From: Zoroaster sp. YZ-2022
Lineage: Eukaryota > Echinodermata > Asteroidea > Forcipulatida > Zoroasteridae
NCBI GenBank assembly: GCA_029582265.1
Contig: CM055830.1
Coordinates: 26,939,619 to 27,003,618 of the forward strand
Direction: 5' to 3'
DNA length: 64,000 nt
In this document: piece after piece, positions 10,227-23,147 of the stretch
How positions within the stretch are numbered: the stretch's first letter is position 1
How the letters are laid out: the number at the start of each line of letters is the position of its first letter
Translations under genes and position numbers: made by a program
Notes under the pieces: generated by a model
What the model was told of the DNA's origin: nothing
Database searches by the model: none
What the model saw: only the letters and a program-made list of their open reading frames with translations

Positions 10227-12042
10227 GAGTAAGCATACTCATAGAAGCAGTTTAGCCAACATTACCAATGATGTACCTTGTATGTATATCTTGATTCAAA
10301 GAGAGTAAGCGTACTCATAGAAGCAGTTTTGCCAACATTACCAATGATGTACCTTGTATGTATATCTTGATTCAAAGAGAGTAAGCGTACTCATAGAAGC
10401 AGTTTGGCCAACATTACCAATGTTGTACCTTGTATGTATATCTTGATTCAAAGAGAGTAAGCGTACTCATAGAAGCAGTTTGGCCAACATTACCAATGTT
10501 GTACCTTGTATGTATATCTTGATTCAAAGAGAGTAAGCGTACTCATAGAAGCAGTTTGGCCAACATTACCAATGATGTACCTTGTATGTATATCTTGATT
10601 CAAAGAGAGTAAGCGTACTCATAGAAGCAGTTTGGCCAACATTACCAATGTTGTACCTTGTATGTATATCTTGATTCAAAGAGAGTAAGCATACTCATAG
10701 AAGCAGTTTAGCCAACATTACCAATGATGTACCTTGTATGTATATCTTGATTCAAAGAGAGTAAGCATACTCATAGAAGCAGTTTGGCCAACATTACCAA
10801 TGATGTACCTTGTATGTATATCTTGATTCAAAGAGAGTAAGCGTACTCATAGAAGCAGTTTGGCCAACATTACCAATGATGTACCTTGTATGTACAGGGT
10901 GTCCCCATAAAAGTATACCGAGATAAAATTACTGTAATGGCAAAACTACTTTATATATGGGAAAGAGAAATATATCTCTAGAAAGGGCTGAATGTCCTCT
11001 TTGCAATGGTATACAGCTTGTGATGTTATTGACACAGATGAGTGAACAAATTAGTCAGATGTTATGGTACTGAAAGCAGGACTGTGACAAGTTTGCATAT
11101 TTGAATAAAAAATCTCAACCATGCAAGTGTGCAGAATACCAAATGCCTTTGTTTTTTCAACACATTCTTGAAAACAAGGAATGTACCTAAAACAATGTAA
11201 TCTGCTTTGTTTTCGCTACTTACCTCAAAAGTTTAATGTGCAGGTTTTTTAAAATGCTTTTAGGACCTTTGTTATTCAAATATGCAAACTTGTCACAGTC
11301 CTGCTTTCAGTACCCTTAACATCTGTCTAATTTGTTCACTCATCTGTGTCAATAACATCACAAGCTGTATACCATTGCAAAGAGGACATTCTGCCCTTTC
11401 TAGAGATATATTTCTCTTTCCCATATATAAAGTAGTTTTGCCATTACAGTAATTTTTATCTCGGTATACTTTTTATGGGGACACCCTGTATATCTTGATT
11501 CAAAGAGAGTAAGCATACTCATAGAAGCAGTTTTGCCAACATTACCAATGTTGTACCTGGTATGTATATCTTGATTCAAAGAGAGTAAGCGTACTCATAG
11601 AAGCAGTTTGGCCAACATTACCAATGATGTACCTTGTATGTATATCTTGATTCAAAGAGAGTAAGCATACTCATAGAAGCAGTTTAGCCAACATGACCAA
11701 TGATGTACCTTGTATGTATATCTTGATTCAAAGAGAGTAAGCATACTCATAGAAGCAGTTTGGCCAACATTACCAATGTTGTACCTGGTATGTATATCTT
11801 GATTCAAAGAGAGTAAGCGTACTCATAGAAGCAGTTTGGCCAACATTACCAATGTTGTACCTTGTATGTATATCTTGATTCAAAGAGAGTAAGCGTACTC
11901 ATAGAAGCAGTTTGGCCAACATTACCAATGTTGTACCTTGTATGTATGTCTTGATTCAAAGAGAGTAAGCATACTCATAGAAGCAGTTTTGCCAACATTA
12001 CCAATGATGTACCTTGTATGTATATCTTGATTCAAAGAGAGT
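10227..12042 (+). repeat. 76-bp satellite array, module 1 (16 units)
   Basis: Units begin GAGTAAGCRTACTCATAGAA at exact 76-bp steps from 10227 to 10835 (nine units, the ninth interrupted at 10894), then resume at 11507 and run to 12039, where the array breaks into the next module. Variation sits at few positions (GCG/GCA, TTGGCC/TTTGCC/TTAGCC, GATG/GTTG), so variant unit types recur. The split is due to the mariner-like insertion at 10895-11488. Confidence 0.95.
10895..11488. mobile_element. palindromic mariner-like MITE inserted in the 76-bp satellite
   Basis: A 594-bp element with very long inverted arms, 10895-11108 and about 11272-11488, nearly identical over some 214 bp and beginning CAGGGTGTCCCCATAAAA. 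It is flanked by TA on both sides: the satellite reads CTTGTATG-TA on the left and TA-TATCTTGATT on the right, so removing the element and one TA restores a perfect 76-bp unit. The TA duplication and long TIRs point to a non-autonomous Tc1/mariner (IS630-like) foldback element. The central approximately 163 bp has no transposase coding; ORFs inside are the arms translated. Confidence 0.9.
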
Positions 12043-12344
12043 AAACGTCGACGACAGTGAATATATATATATAAAATAATCTACAAAACCTAATTAACTA
12101 AAATGATGATTTGTTGAATGTAAACATGTAATCCTCTGGCAAATAGCTATTGATATCTAATATTAAGAAAATAATAATATCCTTATTCTTTTATCATTTC
12201 TGCTATTTTAATTTTCCAACACGAGTTTGATCATAATTTTATACCAATTATACAATTATGTATTTAAGTGACATAATGTTTATTCGAATAATATGCTAAA
12301 ATTGTATATGCAAACAAAACCAACCCCTTTCGAATAAAAATATA

Positions 12345-12587
12345 CTGAGATGCAATAGAAACTTACCATTTGTTTGGAATAGCATAAAATTGTAATGGTT
12401 CAAAATAAGACAACACAACAATTTGGATTAGAAATGTTGGCATTTTATTGAGGAAATGTCCACGTTATGTCCACTGTACTCGATCCCATCTGTATCCACT
12501 TCACCGCGAGTGCACATATTACATTTGTGCATTGTGATTACTGATAATTTAAGGTCGAAAAAGTGGTAAGTTTCTATTGCGTCTCAG
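12345..12587. mobile_element. CTGAGA-type MITE, module 2
   Basis: Orthologue of 3708-3951 at the same place in the module, with TA flanks and the same inverted ends. The left TIR has decayed slightly (CCATT instead of CCACT). Confidence 0.65.
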
Positions 12588-12902
12588 TATAGTTTATAAC
12601 TCGAGTATTAAGATAAAGCTGGTTAAGGGTGCGATTTGATTAAAATTCATTCTGCAAAGTAAAATTCTTGAGTGAAGTGTTGTTTTTTATTTCCATGTTA
12701 AAGTCTACTAATTATTACACGATTCACGCTGTGTATGCATAGGGGCCAAAGTCATACTAAGGAGGTAACAATTTGTGTGATTTTATTTACCACAGACCTA
12801 TGTGGGTCTATGGACGATAACGGACCCATGAGTACTTCGGTGTTTATCCTGTGGCAAAGACCACGCGAACAAACTGGTTTTTCCTTTGAAAGCTCTGTTT
12901 AA

Positions 12903-13113
12903 AGGGAAGGTATATACCTGATTAACCGAAAGCTTACATGTATGAAGTTGGTCAAGATACCAATCATCCTGACAAATGATTGTCTGAAGTAGGAAACACA
13001 AACAAATGTGCACATTTTCAAAAAGTAAATTAATCGACGGCTGTTTGCTCTGAGAGTTTTCTTGAATGCTATTTTAAACTCTTCTCAAAGAGCATGACCA
13101 ATGTACCTTCCCT
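12903..13113. mobile_element. TTAA-flanked MITE, module 2
   Basis: Orthologue of 4267-4477: AGGGAAGGTA to TACCTTCCCT, 211 bp, bordered by TTAA on both sides. Confidence 0.5.
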
Positions 13114-13460
13114 TTAATGGAGATGGCAGAGAGTTTAGGAACTGTGAACAAGTTTGAGTTGACCTACATAATGATATTCACCTTAACATATACAATTATA
13201 ATATTTACAGCTTTTGGTTTTTGATATGTAAATATATTGAGTAAATCTTGACAAAGGTTAGTTGACACTGAATAACTGCATACAGCATGCATGTCTTATT
13301 TCTTGTTCTGATGTCAAAGGTCACCTAAGTATAATGTGATACAGTTTTAAAACACATAGAGCACAAGGAGGTCTGCAAATAAAGTAATGGTACTGTTGCG
13401 TATATGAACCATACAACAATGTTTTCAGTCCAAATAACAGTTTTTGTATTTTTATCTATA

Positions 13461-13685
13461 CATAACAGCAAAAGAAACGTCACCCCCTAAATTTTGTTAA
13501 GTAATTATATTATTAAACATAATAAATATACAATGTTGTGGGATGGTTGGCTGCCAGGTCAACCAAATTTGCCACATTGTGTTCGTGTTACACTCCATAC
13601 TCATATTCTTCATTAAACAAATTATATTAATTATAAAATAAAAATAATAAATATTTTTAGGGGTGACGTTTCTTTTGCTGTTTTG
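13461..13685. mobile_element. ACAGCAAAAG-type MITE, module 2
   Basis: Orthologue of 4825-5052 with intact inverted ends and TA flanks; 3 bp shorter inside. Confidence 0.75.
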
Positions 13686-14368
13686 TATATTAATTTACAT
13701 TTCACTTTAAAGCCAGGTTACACTTTTCGTACAATGTCTGTAAATGCATCGGTACTTTATAGACGATGACATCACAATGTTTAAAAAAAGAGCCCCAAAG
13801 GTTAAACTGCGCTGGGCACAAAACGTACGCTGGTCTGTGACAAGAAACTATAAAATCTGATATTTTGATTTATTTTGAATAAGGCACTAACATTGCATCT
13901 CAAATTTTATTCATCTGAAAATAATACAATTAATTGATCATTGTCGGTAATGTTATGTGGAGAAGTACAAACTCTGCATACAAATTACACACTAACTACT
14001 TTAAAGGTGACTCGAAGTGTAAACATGGTCTATAAGGATCAAGATATACATATAAACACATTTAGCAATGAAACATTCACTTTATAAATATCTATAATTT
14101 GTTGGATCAATTTCTTTCTTTCTTTGTTACATTTATTTACCCAGGGTATGCCCAAACAGTCAACATATTTTCATAGGGGCCCATACATACAATTAAAACA
14201 CATTAAAATAATTGGGGTGTTAAAAAAAATCACCATGGTGTTTATATTTGGCGACATGCTCAATATGAACACCGCATTTTTTGCAGTGTAGAATGTACAT
14301 GACATCATTTGTTTACAAAAACCCATAAATGTCAAATTGTAACTGTGTTGAATAGGCCGTGTTAAAAA

Positions 14369-14647
14369 GCGATGGCCATGTGAAGACAGCGATGGCCATG
14401 TGAAGACAGCGATGGCCATGTGAAGACAGCGATGGCCATGTGAAGACAGCGATGGCCATGTGCAGACAGCGATGGCCATGTGCAGACAGCGATGGCCATG
14501 TGAAGATAGCGATGGCCATGTGAAGATAGCGATGGCCATGTGAAGATAGCGATGGCCATGTGAAGATAGCGATGGCCATGTGAAGATAGCGATGGCCATG
14601 TGAAGATATTGATGGCCATGTGAAGATAGCGATGGCCATGTGAAGAT
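14369..14647. repeat. 20-bp minisatellite, 14 units, module 2
   Basis: Same 14 units in the same variant order (4 GAAGAC, 2 GCAGAC, 8 GAAGAT, with the TATTG junction) as module 1, although the flanking sequence shows point differences and indels. Confidence 0.95.
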
Positions 14648-15576
14648 TAAAATACAGCTTCACTCATATCTTTATGCTCACATACACACTGTTAAGTTCA
14701 TCTGACACGTGATTTATTATAATTAATCGACCGATATAAATAGTGTTCGCATGTGTCATGTCCTGACGTTTTTCCTCCGGCGCGTATTTCACACGTGGGA
14801 AAACCCTTATGTTGCAATCACACTCAGTGGAAATCCCCCAAAATAAGAAATTGCGAAATGGCTGCATTATAAAAAGATACAACCATCGAAATCCTTTTGC
14901 AATTCCTGTGTAGACTCCATTCACGTACGGTGTAAAGCACACATCTATCTCCAGCTTTCTGCTTGATGTCTGAAACTGTCGTGATATTTCCTACATTATT
15001 CGTATACATCTGTACTGAGATTGAGTGACTGATGTGTTGTATCTTGTTGCCATGAATGATGTGGTAAGTAGGCATACTTTACAAGTAGCTTCACTGCAAA
15101 TATAGCAAGCAATTGTGCCTATGCGAATCAACTGAAGGGGTCAGTGCAATATAGTGCTAATCCACAATCAACTCATTCTGAGATATTGCATTTTAAAGTT
15201 GGGAAAATTCCCAACTTCCCAATAGACACAAACTCTTTTATAACGTGTAAAATTGATGTTTGGTTTATTGAGACAGGGCCGCACAGTGGGCCAGGGTGAG
15301 ACCAAAACTAAGTTGTCCATTATTTTTGATGGCATATTACACCCAGATATGTTTTCGTACCTGTATGTCAATGGAAGTGTTTTTAAACATTTATGACGTC
15401 ATCAAAATACTGATTTCTGATTGGACTGCGGATAATTCACGCTTCGTTTTAAATTACACTAATCGAGTGTGTGTGTTACGGCTGTAAATTATTTTAAGGA
15501 TAACAATATTTCTAAAAGTATTCTTACTTTCTTTGAATCAAGATATAGATTAAACAACCAACCTGTAAAAGATTTA

Positions 15577-16470
15577 GTTTATTATGTGTCATTATCCGAG
15601 AAAATAATGAATATTCATTCTTATGTTGATTTGTTTTTGTTTCCGGAGGGACAGCAATTATTTTTGGACATTATTTCACTATTTTTCTCATTTGATACCA
15701 CATGATACCAAAATATTTCATCCCTGTTTGACACCATGATCAATTTAACACCAACAAGTTTCATGTAGACCTGTGATAATTTTTGTTTTGCGTATTTACC
15801 AGTAGGGGCTTATTGACTGAATATTACTTTTTAGATGTCTTTCTTTCCACTATCATGAATAATGAAGTCCTGTCAGTTTCACTGTGTGGCGCGCGCTGCT
15901 CACAGTCGAGTTATGAAAAAAGGTTCAAAAATGTTGGGATGGGGTTTACACAAAATAGCTACAAAGGTCGCAGCTAATTTTGGTCAAAATGTTGCCGAAA
16001 GGTTTAGCTTCAGGGAAATATAAGTTATGAAATTTAAATTTGTTTTCATTAAAATGAAAATTTATTTCATAAAAATCAGGAAAAGTGGACTCATGATTAA
16101 GTCAAAATACTTTTGAACATTCAGAATTTAGGCAGGAATCGGCGGGACAAAAAAGCTATATTTTATAATATTTTAAACCAAATTTCTCAGTTTTTGCTGA
16201 TGAAATCAAACAGCTAATTTACAATCGACTTATTTAAAAAAAAAAAAATAGATCATGCACTATATTTACATGACGATAGCTTCTGTCAAAAGCCCACAAT
16301 GACAATTTTAAATTTATTACCAGCAACCGGCTTTTATCAAAATAAATTCCAGTTTTTTGAGATTGTAAGGCAGTTCTACACTCATTAAATATTAATTTGA
16401 CTTTAAATTGTTTATAAAATAGGAAAAGAAATAAAATCTGGAACATGCACAAAAGACCCCTTTTGGCGCA
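15577..16470 (+). repeat. 0.9-kb dispersed repeat, module 2
   Basis: Orthologue of 7051-7955. It lacks 19 bp near its start, where a short ATTC-containing direct repeat probably mediated a deletion. It carries an expanded A tract near 16234-16248. Confidence 0.75.
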
Positions 16471-16852
16471 CTTTGGTTTCGCCCAGGCCCACTGTGGGCT
16501 GTAGCAAAGGTATAATCTAAGGGGGTGGGTGTGGAAGTGGTAATAAATGGAACACCTTCAAACATCTCTGGACGGGGTGGGAAAGGGAGGGGGGAGGGAG
16601 GTTAGTCGTGAGCTTTTTATCCCCGAAATTAAATCATCCGCACTAAGACAAGAGATTAATATTTCCGTCAATGACGTCATTGAAAAGGCTCCAGTTTCAA
16701 CATGAAGCGACCCCTTATACAAGTCTACTATTTTTTTCTGATAAAGATAGACATATTCCAACAAAATTGTACTGGAAAATAATTGTCCTTCCATATTGCA
16801 CGGGGAAAAGTGAAATTTGAGCAGGAAGACCGTGTGGACTAAAGCAGTAATT

Positions 16853-16881
16853 GGCTGTTTCGGAAGTTTTCCGAAACAGCC
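16853..16881. repeat. perfect 13-bp-stem hairpin, module 2
   Basis: GGCTGTTTCGGAA and TTCCGAAACAGCC are exact inverses separated by GTT. The same position in module 1 has two changes in the left arm, so the perfect form is shared by modules 2 and 3 only. No function is assigned. Confidence 0.6.
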
Positions 16882-18731
16882 TTTGTTTTCGTTACGATTT
16901 TTTCTTTTTTTTCTTTTTCAGCATGTTGCCCATAGCATTTGTACACGTTTTCTTTCTTACCGGCACTTTTCAACTTCTATAAATTTCAAAATTGGCACAT
17001 GCATTGACCGTCCACTGAAGATGTGTGCCGAAGTTTTACGTCATGATGACATCATTAGTTTTCAAACTATGACCCTAATGAATATTTAATTAGTCACATT
17101 GTGAAGCCCATATCTGAAAAATCAATGCAGTTGCGTAGATGATTTCAATTGCAAAGTATTTGTCACATGGCAAAAATGCTTCTGCTTGAGTGAAATTTTC
17201 GTGACGTCATCAGGACATCATGGCATCATTTATAGCGCGTTTTGTATATGTACAAAAGACATGCACTGAAAAAGTGACATTTCGTAGGTCGCCAATAATC
17301 TCAATATCCGTGTCATATTTACATAAATTATCATTAAAACAAATCAGCTTTTAATATCAGTTAATTCCAGGCCATTACAAATAATTAATTAATAAATTTC
17401 TATTTAAAAAGCTCACCGTTTATTTGTAAATTTGGGAACTATACTCACCATCTATGAAAACAGTAATCCAGACACGGTGTGTAGTTCTAGACCACTTTTT
17501 AAAATCCTACGTATGTTTAACTTATGCTGCAAGTGCTTGTTGTAGCTTTATGGATACATTGTATAGCCCCCTCTAGTGGCTGCTCTCTAAGGCCTGTGCA
17601 TTACCAGTCAACATGAATGTTTTTTTCAGTAATTATGGCAGTACAGCCAATGGGAATTGACGCAAATACAAAAACAAGGTTCATGGCCTACTGAATTAAG
17701 TATCAAACCTGAAGGTGATTTCAAATATATCAAGTACCACCATCCTCGCATCATCACGTACCACTCACATGACGTCACCTACAATTTAAATACTATTATC
17801 TTCAAATATTTCCATGTTCATAGGCACAGCAACGTATTATACCTACATACCGATGTATTATACATAATATGATAACATCCTCACAAACCACATAACATTT
17901 CCACAAAGGTTTATTTCTACACGTACTTAAATAAACTACACATTCAACCGCAATCAATATATCTTTGTTAATGCATAACAATATGTTATAGGTACAAAAT
18001 CAGCCGACCTCATCATGTCGTCTTCACATTTCACTGCACATGTGAACTCAAAGATTCAACATAAATGTCACCAATCCCCGCATCTCCAGTTTCATAACAA
18101 AACCAATAACAACATCCCAATCCCTTCCGTCTTTGCTACCTTAACAAACAGGTTTCATTATTGTATTCACAGTTCACATCCAAACTACCACCAAAAAACC
18201 CGAAACAGCCCTGTGTTTGTCCACGTGACAAACACATAACATCTAGTTACACATGGTTTCGATGTCAATGTAATGCAATACACTCAAAGAAAGGTGGCCC
18301 TAAATTTTAGCTTTATGTTCCAAAACACAAACCCAACATAAATATTTTTTAACAGAGGTGAAACTTGTGAAAACAAAGGAAATGGAAGTTTATAGGCAAC
18401 GACTGTGTTAATTATTATTTCGTTTGTGCATTATTTTGACACGTAACATGTACAACAGTTGTATTTTGCTGTTTAGCTTTAATTTTTGTACTGCGTGTAA
18501 TAACATGGGATCTTTTGAGGCTACGTCTGGTAGCTATCGTTTTATTGAACGAGGCTTAGCACTTACATTTTTTACCCCACAAATCGCTTAAAAGTGAGTA
18601 CTAAGCTACCGTTTTAGCCAGTCTATCATATTTGTTTGGAATTTTCATATTTGTTTCTAACAAGAAAAAATAGCTGGCTCATGGACTACCACTAGTGTCA
18701 GACATTTCATGGATATACAGAATCAGAATCA

Positions 18732-20550
18732 GAGTAAGCATACTCATAGAAGCAGTTTTGCCAACATTACCAATGATGTACCTTGTATGTATATCTTGAT
18801 TCAAAGAGAGTAAGCGTACTCATAGAAGCAGTTTTGCCAACATTACCAATGATGTACCTTGTATGTATATCTTGATTCAAAGAGAGTAAGCGTACTCATA
18901 GAAGCAGTTTGGCCAACATTACCAATGTTGTACCTTGTATGTATATCTTGATTCAAAGAGAGTAAGCGTACTCATAGAAGCAGTTTGGCCAACATTACCA
19001 ATGTTGTACCTTGTATGTATATCTTGATTCAAAGAGAGTAAGCGTACTCATAGAAGCAGTTTGGCCAACATTACCAATGATGTACCTTGTATGTATATCT
19101 TGATTCAAAGAGAGTAAGCGTACTCATAGAAGCAGTTTGGCCAACATTACCAATGTTGTACCTTGTATGTATATCTTGATTCAAAGAGAGTAAGCATACT
19201 CATAGAAGCAGTTTAGCCAACATTACCAATGATGTACCTTGTATGTATATCTTGATTCAAAGAGAGTAAGCATACTCATAGAAGCAGTTTGGCCAACATT
19301 ACCAATGATGTACCTTGTATGTATATCTTGATTCAAAGAGAGTAAGCGTACTCATAGAAGCAGTTTGGCCAACATTACCAATGATGTACCTTGTATGTAC
19401 AGGGTGTCCCCATAAAAAGTATACCGAGATAAAAATTACTGTAATGGCAAAACTACTTTATATATGGGAAAGAGAAATATATCTCTAGAAAGGGCTGAAT
19501 GTCCTCTTTGCAATGGTATACAGCTTGTGATGTTATTGACACAGATGAGTGAACAAATTAGACAGATGTTAAGGGTACTGAAAGCAGGACTGTGACAAGT
19601 TTGCATATTTGAATAAAAAATCTCAACCATGCAAGTGTGCAGAATACCAAATGCCTTTGTTTTTTCAACACATTCTTGAAAACAAGGAATGTACCTAAAA
19701 CAATGTAATCTGCTTTGTTTTCGCTACTTACCTCAAAAGTTTAATGTGCAGGTTTTTAAAAATGCTTTTTGGACCTTTGTTATTCAAATATGCAAACTTG
19801 TCACAGTCCTGCTTTCAGTACCCTTAACATCTGTCTAATTTGTTCACTCATCTGTGTCAATAACATCACAAGCTGTATACCATTGCAAAGAGGACATTCT
19901 GCCCTTTCTAGAGATATATTTCTCTTTCCCATATATAAAGTAGTTTTGCCATTACAGTAATTTTTATCTCGGTATACTTTTTATGGGGACACCCTGTATA
20001 TCTTGATTCAAAGAGAGTAAGCATACTCATAGAAGCAGTTTTGCCAACATTACCAATGTTGTACCTGGTATGTATATCTTGATTCAAAGAGAGTAAGCGT
20101 ACTCATAGAAGCAGTTTGGCCAACATTACCAATGATGTACCTTGTATGTATATCTTGATTCAAAGAGAGTAAGCATACTCATAGAAGCAGTTTAGCCAAC
20201 ATGACCAATGATGTACCTTGTATGTATATCTTGATTCAAAGAGAGTAAGCATACTCATAGAAGCAGTTTGGCCAACATTACCAATGTTGTACCTGGTATG
20301 TATATCTTGATTCAAAGAGAGTAAGCGTACTCATAGAAGCAGTTTGGCCAACATTACCAATGTTGTACCTTGTATGTATATCTTGATTCAAAGAGAGTAA
20401 GCGTACTCATAGAAGCAGTTTGGCCAACATTACCAATGTTGTACCTTGTATGTATGTCTTGATTCAAAGAGAGTAAGCATACTCATAGAAGCAGTTTTGC
20501 CAACATTACCAATGATGTACCTTGTATGTATATCTTGATTCAAAGAGAGT
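18732..20550 (+). repeat. 76-bp satellite array, module 2 (16 units)
   Basis: Nine units from 18732 to 19340, the mariner-like insertion at 19400, then units from 20015 to 20547. Unit number, order of variants and insertion point match module 1. The array ends exactly where module 3 starts. Confidence 0.95.
19400..19996. mobile_element. palindromic mariner-like MITE, module 2 copy
   Basis: A 597-bp orthologue of 10895-11488 in the same satellite unit and at the same base (59 bp into unit 9), with TA on both sides. It keeps the full CATAAAAAG homopolymer at both ends. Shared position shows insertion before the module was duplicated. Confidence 0.9.
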
Positions 20551-20850
20551 AAACGTCGACGACAGTGAATATATATATAAAATAATCTACAAAACCTAAT
20601 TAACTAAAATGATGATTTGTTGAATGTAAACATGTAATCCTCTGGCAAATAGCTATTGATATCTAATATTAAGAAAATAATAATATCCTTATTCTTTTAT
20701 CATTTCTGCTATTTTAATTTTCCAACACGAGTTTGATCATAATTTTATACCAATTATACAATTATGTATTTAAGTGACATAATGTTTATTCGAATAATAT
20801 GCTAAAATTGTATATGCAAACAAAACCAACCCCTTTCGAATAAAAATATA

Positions 20851-21093
20851 CTGAGATGCAATAGAAACTTACCATTTGTTTGGAATAGCATAAAATTGTA
20901 ATGGTTCAAAATAAGACAACACAACAATTTGGATTAGAAATGTTGGCATTTTATTGAGGAAATGTCCACGTTATGTCCACTGTACTCGATCCCATCTGTA
21001 TCCACTTCACCGCGAGTGCACATATTACATTTGTGCATTGTGATTACTGATAATTTAAGGTCGAAAAAGTGGTAAGTTTCTATTGCGTCTCAG
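20851..21093. mobile_element. CTGAGA-type MITE, module 3
   Basis: Orthologue of 12345-12587, same length (243 bp), TA flanks. Confidence 0.65.
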
Positions 21094-21405
21094 TATAGTT
21101 TATAACTCGAGTATTAAGATAAAGCTGGTTAAGGGTGCGATTTGATTAAAATTCATTCTGCAAAGTAAAATTCTTGAGTGAAGTGTTTTTTATTTCCATG
21201 TTAAAGTCTACTAATTATTACACGATTCACGCTGTGTATGCATAGGGGCCAAAGTCATACTAAGGAGGTAACAATTTGTGTGATTTTATTTACCACAGAC
21301 CTATGTGGGTCTATGGACGATAACGGACCCATGAGTACTTCGGTGTTTATCCTGTGGCAAAGACCACGCGAACAAACTGGTTTTTCCTTTGAAAGCTCTG
21401 TTTAA

Positions 21406-21616
21406 AGGGAAGGTATATACCTGATTAACCGAAAGCTTACATGTATGAAGTTGGTCAAGATACCAATCATCCTGACAAATGATTGTCTGAAGTAGGAAAC
21501 ACAAACAAATGTGCACATTTTCAAAAAGTAAATTAATCGACGGCTGTTTGCTCTGAGAGTTTTCTTGAATGCTATTTTAAACTCTTCTCAAAGAGCATGA
21601 CCAATGTACCTTCCCT
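21406..21616. mobile_element. TTAA-flanked MITE, module 3
   Basis: Orthologue of 4267-4477, 211 bp, TTAA on both sides. Confidence 0.5.
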
Positions 21617-21960
21617 TTAATGGAGATGGCAGAGAGTTTAGGAACTGTGAACAAGTTTGAGTTGACCTACATAATGATATTCACCTTAACATATACAATT
21701 ATAATATTTACAGCTTTTGGTTTTGATATGTAAATATATTGAGTAAATCTTGACAAAGGTTAGTTGACACTGAATAACTGCATACAGCATGCATGTCTTA
21801 TTTCTTGTTCTGATGTCAAAGGTCACCTAAGTATAATGTGATACAGTTTTAAAACACATAGAGCACAAGGAGGTCTGCAACAAAGTAATGGTACTGTTGC
21901 GTATATGAACCATACAACAATGTTTTCAGTCCAAATAACAGTTTTGTATTTTTATCTATA

Positions 21961-22185
21961 CATAACAGCAAAAGAAACGTCACCCCCTAAATTTTGTTAA
22001 GTAATTATATTATTAAACATAATAAATATACAATGTTGTGGGATGGTTGGCTGCCAGGTCAACCAAATTTGCCACATTGTGTTCGTGTTACACTCCATAC
22101 TCATATTCTTCATTAAACAAATTATATTAATTATAAAATAAAAATAATAAATATTTTTAGGGGTGACGTTTCTTTTGCTGTTTTG
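21961..22185. mobile_element. ACAGCAAAAG-type MITE, module 3
   Basis: Orthologue of 13461-13685, identical length and ends. Confidence 0.75.
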
Positions 22186-22868
22186 TATATTAATTTACAT
22201 TTCACTTTAAAGCCAGGTTACACTTTTCGTACAATGTCTGTAAATGCATCGGTACTTTATAGACGATGACATCACAATGTTTAAAAAAAGAGCCCCAAAG
22301 GTTAAACTGCGCTGGGCACAAAACGTACGCTGGTCTGTGACAAGAAACTATAAAATCTGATATTTTGATTTATTTTGAATAAGGCACTAACATTGCATCT
22401 CAAATTTTATTCATCTGAAAATAATACAATTAATTGATCATTGTCGGTAATGTTATGTGGAGAAGTACAAACTCTGCATACAAATTACACACTAACTACT
22501 TTAAAGGTGACTCGAAGTGTAAACATGGTCTATAAGGATCAAGATATACATATAAACACATTTAGCAATGAAACATTCACTTTATAAATATCTATAATTT
22601 GTTGGATCAATTTCTTTCTTTCTTTGTTACATTTATTTACCCAGGGTATGCCCAAACAGTCAACATATTTTCATAGGGGCCCATACATACAATTAAAACA
22701 CATTAAAATAATTGGGGTGTTAAAAAAAATCACCATGGTGTTTATATTTGGCGACATGCTCAATATGAACACCGCATTTTTTGCAGTGTAGAATGTACAT
22801 GACATCATTTGTTTACAAAAACCCATAAATGTCAAATTGTAACTGTGTTGAATAGGCCGTGTTAAAAA

Positions 22869-23147
22869 GCGATGGCCATGTGAAGACAGCGATGGCCATG
22901 TGAAGACAGCGATGGCCATGTGAAGACAGCGATGGCCATGTGAAGACAGCGATGGCCATGTGCAGACAGCGATGGCCATGTGCAGACAGCGATGGCCATG
23001 TGAAGATAGCGATGGCCATGTGAAGATAGCGATGGCCATGTGAAGATAGCGATGGCCATGTGAAGATAGCGATGGCCATGTGAAGATAGCGATGGCCATG
23101 TGAAGATATTGATGGCCATGTGAAGATAGCGATGGCCATGTGAAGAT
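22869..23147. repeat. 20-bp minisatellite, 14 units, module 3
   Basis: Unit number and variant order are the same as in modules 1 and 2. Confidence 0.95.

Larger units (their letters stand above)
3411..12042 (+). repeat. 8.5-kb tandem module, copy 1
   Basis: Starts at AAACGTCGACGAC; the same start recurs at 12043 and 20551, giving steps of 8632 and 8508 bp. Its left flank is unique sequence, whereas copies 2 and 3 are preceded by the end of the 76-bp satellite, so the tandem unit runs from AAACGTCGAC to the satellite end. Order inside: three short TIR elements, 20-bp minisatellite, small palindrome, 0.9-kb repeat, TGACGTCA cluster, then the 76-bp satellite carrying a mariner-like insertion. 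Copy 1 differs most: it keeps about 78 bp (6905-6982) and 19 bp (near 7087-7105) that are missing in copies 2 and 3. No convincing protein gene was found. Confidence 0.9.
12043..20550 (+). repeat. 8.5-kb tandem module, copy 2
   Basis: Complete 8508-bp copy. Its first base follows a truncated 76-bp unit (GAGT then AAACG), which marks the tandem-duplication breakpoint. Same internal order as copy 1 with small indels. It shares with copy 3 the loss of about 78 bp and 19 bp relative to copy 1. No protein gene is recognised; its gene-free stretches are as described for copy 1. Confidence 0.9.

Noticed and set aside
10227..12042. Possible CRISPR-like array of 76-bp repeats
   Set aside because: Units are contiguous with no unique spacers and lie in a eukaryotic genome; it is a satellite.
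19436..19960. Two mirror-image 63-64 codon ORFs
   Set aside because: Both are the inverted arms of the mariner-like element read from each side.
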